Shown here: piece after piece, positions 58,777 through 59,411 of the stretch
Layout: each line of letters begins with the position of its first letter
How positions within the stretch are numbered: position 1 is the stretch's first letter
Source: an uncultured Bacteriovoracaceae bacterium
Lineage (GTDB): Bacteria > Bdellovibrionota > Bacteriovoracia > Bacteriovoracales > Bacteriovoracaceae
DNA length: 59,411 nt
Assembly (NCBI GenBank): GCA_950054155.1
Contig: CATLOT010000022.1
Span: 1-59,411 of the forward strand
Direction of reading: 5' to 3'
The notes under the pieces: model-generated
What the model saw: the letters and a program-made list of their open reading frames with translations, nothing else
Database searches by the model: none
Told to the model about the DNA's origin: nothing
Made by a program: the position numbers and the translations under genes

Positions 58777-59411
58777 TAGCACCTTTTGCAATACCTTCGT
58801 ATGCTCGCACCATCACGCGCTTGGAAGGTCCCACCTTTTCTTTGACAAGCCTAGCAAAAAGCATTGAAAGATTCTCTACCGTTGATTCATCTTCCATAAT
58901 AAAAACTTCATTGGCCGCTAACTCACAAGAGAATTCACCTTGTTGAGATGTGTAGCCGATTCGAATAGGTGTAGCAGAGTCGAGGACACCAAAAGGATTC
59001 TCATTTTCAAATGCTTCTATTACTTCCTCTTTATTGAGAACATTCTCCCACTTACAAAAGTGAATAGAGTTCTTAAAAAGCTCATTAGCGAGGTAATTCT
59101 CAAGATCAGAATCTTGCTTGCCATTAATAAAGACATCAACGGTATTCTTGTGACCATGAAAAAGTCGCTGGCAATTGCCATAATGCTCTTTTAAACCATG
59201 GGTATAATGAAAGAGAGCTTTATCCCCTTCAAAGGTCTCATCCTCTAAAGTTATCTTGATCGCCGACACCGTATCGGGCATCTCTTTTAAAATGATCGTT
59301 TCAAGATGAGTCGCTATTGTCTCTTTGGAAACATGCTTAAAAGGGAGTTCACAAATCGCCTCACTCGGACACTCATAGCGGATTGGACTGTCGGTAAGGC
59401 CATAAGTGTAG
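58763..59411 (-). CDS. 6-pyruvoyl-tetrahydropterin synthase/QueD-like protein (partial at window end)
   Basis: Partial protein; the reading frame stays open from 58763 to the window edge, about 215 residues visible. The first visible residues (YTYGLTDSPIRYECPSEAIC) lie upstream of an internal ATG at 59281, which is unlikely to be the start. The pterin-synthase zinc signature is visible as HGLKEHYGNCQRLFHGHKNT, and the C-terminal DESTVENLSMLFARL and VRAYEGIAKGA match the conserved helix and terminal Glu. It may be QueD (queuosine/preQ0) or a PTPS-III-like enzyme; the long form with two half-domains fits a duplicated fold. No other queuosine gene is visible. Confidence 0.78.
   Translation of the reverse strand, partial: YTYGLTDSPIRYECPSEAICELPFKHVSKETIATHLETIILKEMPDTVSAIKITLEDETFEGDKALFHYTHGLKEHYGNCQRLFHGHKNTVDVFINGKQDSDLENYLANELFKNSIHFCKWENVLNKEEVIEAFENENPFGVLDSATPIRIGYTSQQGEFSCELAANEVFIMEDESTVENLSMLFARLVKEKVGPSKRVMVRAYEGIAKGAITTL

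Noticed and set aside
1-59411. tRNA, rRNA, CRISPR arrays, insertion sequences, prophage
   Set aside because: Intergenic gaps are short and hold no cloverleaf, array of spaced repeats, transposase or integrase pattern that I can recognise.

Overview
The window looks like chromosomal DNA of a low-GC, Gram-negative, flagellated bacterium with a proteobacteria-like envelope. It encodes a TonB/ExbB/ExbD system with an outer-membrane receptor, lipoproteins with a lytic transglycosylase, an AmpG-type muropeptide permease, type IV prepilin-like proteins, several PilZ proteins and many secreted proteins of no recognised family. This mix, with the AT-rich codon use, fits the Bdellovibrionota, and the Bacteriovorax/Halobacteriovorax/Peredibacter side best. 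That is inference from gene content; there is no 16S gene. I see no phage, transposon, CRISPR array, tRNA or rRNA, so this is ordinary backbone with lineage-specific inserts.

Layout. 1-5.0 kb (minus): a MoxR-DUF58-transglutaminase envelope operon running into a GDSL esterase and a LolD/YbbA-type ABC ATPase cut by the window edge. 5.1-11.7 kb: a probable oxidative/light stress neighbourhood with glutathione peroxidase, CBS protein, CarH/LitR-like B12 regulator with a TGTACA-bearing promoter, YfcH-type epimerase, lipoprotein transglycosylase, membrane PilZ protein and photolyase. 11.6-23.2 kb: MgtE, RlmI-like methyltransferase, class V aminotransferase, a histidine kinase/response regulator pair, DEDDh exonuclease, pyroglutamyl peptidase and subtilisin, membrane protein, aldo/keto reductase and an unknown Cys-motif protein. 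23.2-26.5 kb: a 1083-residue secreted protein of unknown function. 26.6-28.5 kb: bS21, FabH and MAPEG. 28.5-32.2 kb: three overlapping prepilin-like genes and a divergent lipoprotein/SRPBCC pair. 32.4-33.7 kb: Hsp20, an HPF-like small protein and a zinc-ribbon protein. 33.8-37.4 kb: two large exported proteins of unknown function. 37.5-39.8 kb: small and secreted proteins, an unexplained transcript-like region with a 21-codon ORF, and a B-box protein. 39.9-43.0 kb: cysS, an ACMSD homologue and nth. 43.1-45.9 kb: two secreted proteins, then a thioredoxin-reductase-like flavoprotein with a peroxiredoxin-glutaredoxin fusion. 45.9-49.5 kb (minus): AmpG, a PilZ-FliG fusion and a PP2C-cNMP fusion. 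49.9-57.4 kb: TonB-dependent receptor and its six-gene energising operon. 57.6-59.4 kb: bL25, an EamA-type protein and a partial PTPS/QueD-like gene.

The strongest candidate for something undescribed is the minus-strand operon at 45.9-48.25 kb. One protein joins a YcgR-like N-domain, a PilZ (c-di-GMP) domain and a FliG C-terminal (rotor) domain. Its 8-bp-overlapping partner joins a PP2C phosphatase to a cyclic-nucleotide-binding domain. Together they could link two second messengers and phosphorylation to the flagellar switch. Secondary leads are the CarH-like regulator lacking the adenosyl-capping Trp, the tandem prepilins with Gln at position 5, the small-ORF leader with competing Shine-Dalgarno pairings at 39.0 kb, and the thioredoxin-reductase-like protein without normal NADPH motifs.

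Genes are tightly packed. Five convergent pairs overlap at their 3' ends, and many starts (TTG, GTG or an internal ATG) had to be chosen from Shine-Dalgarno position.
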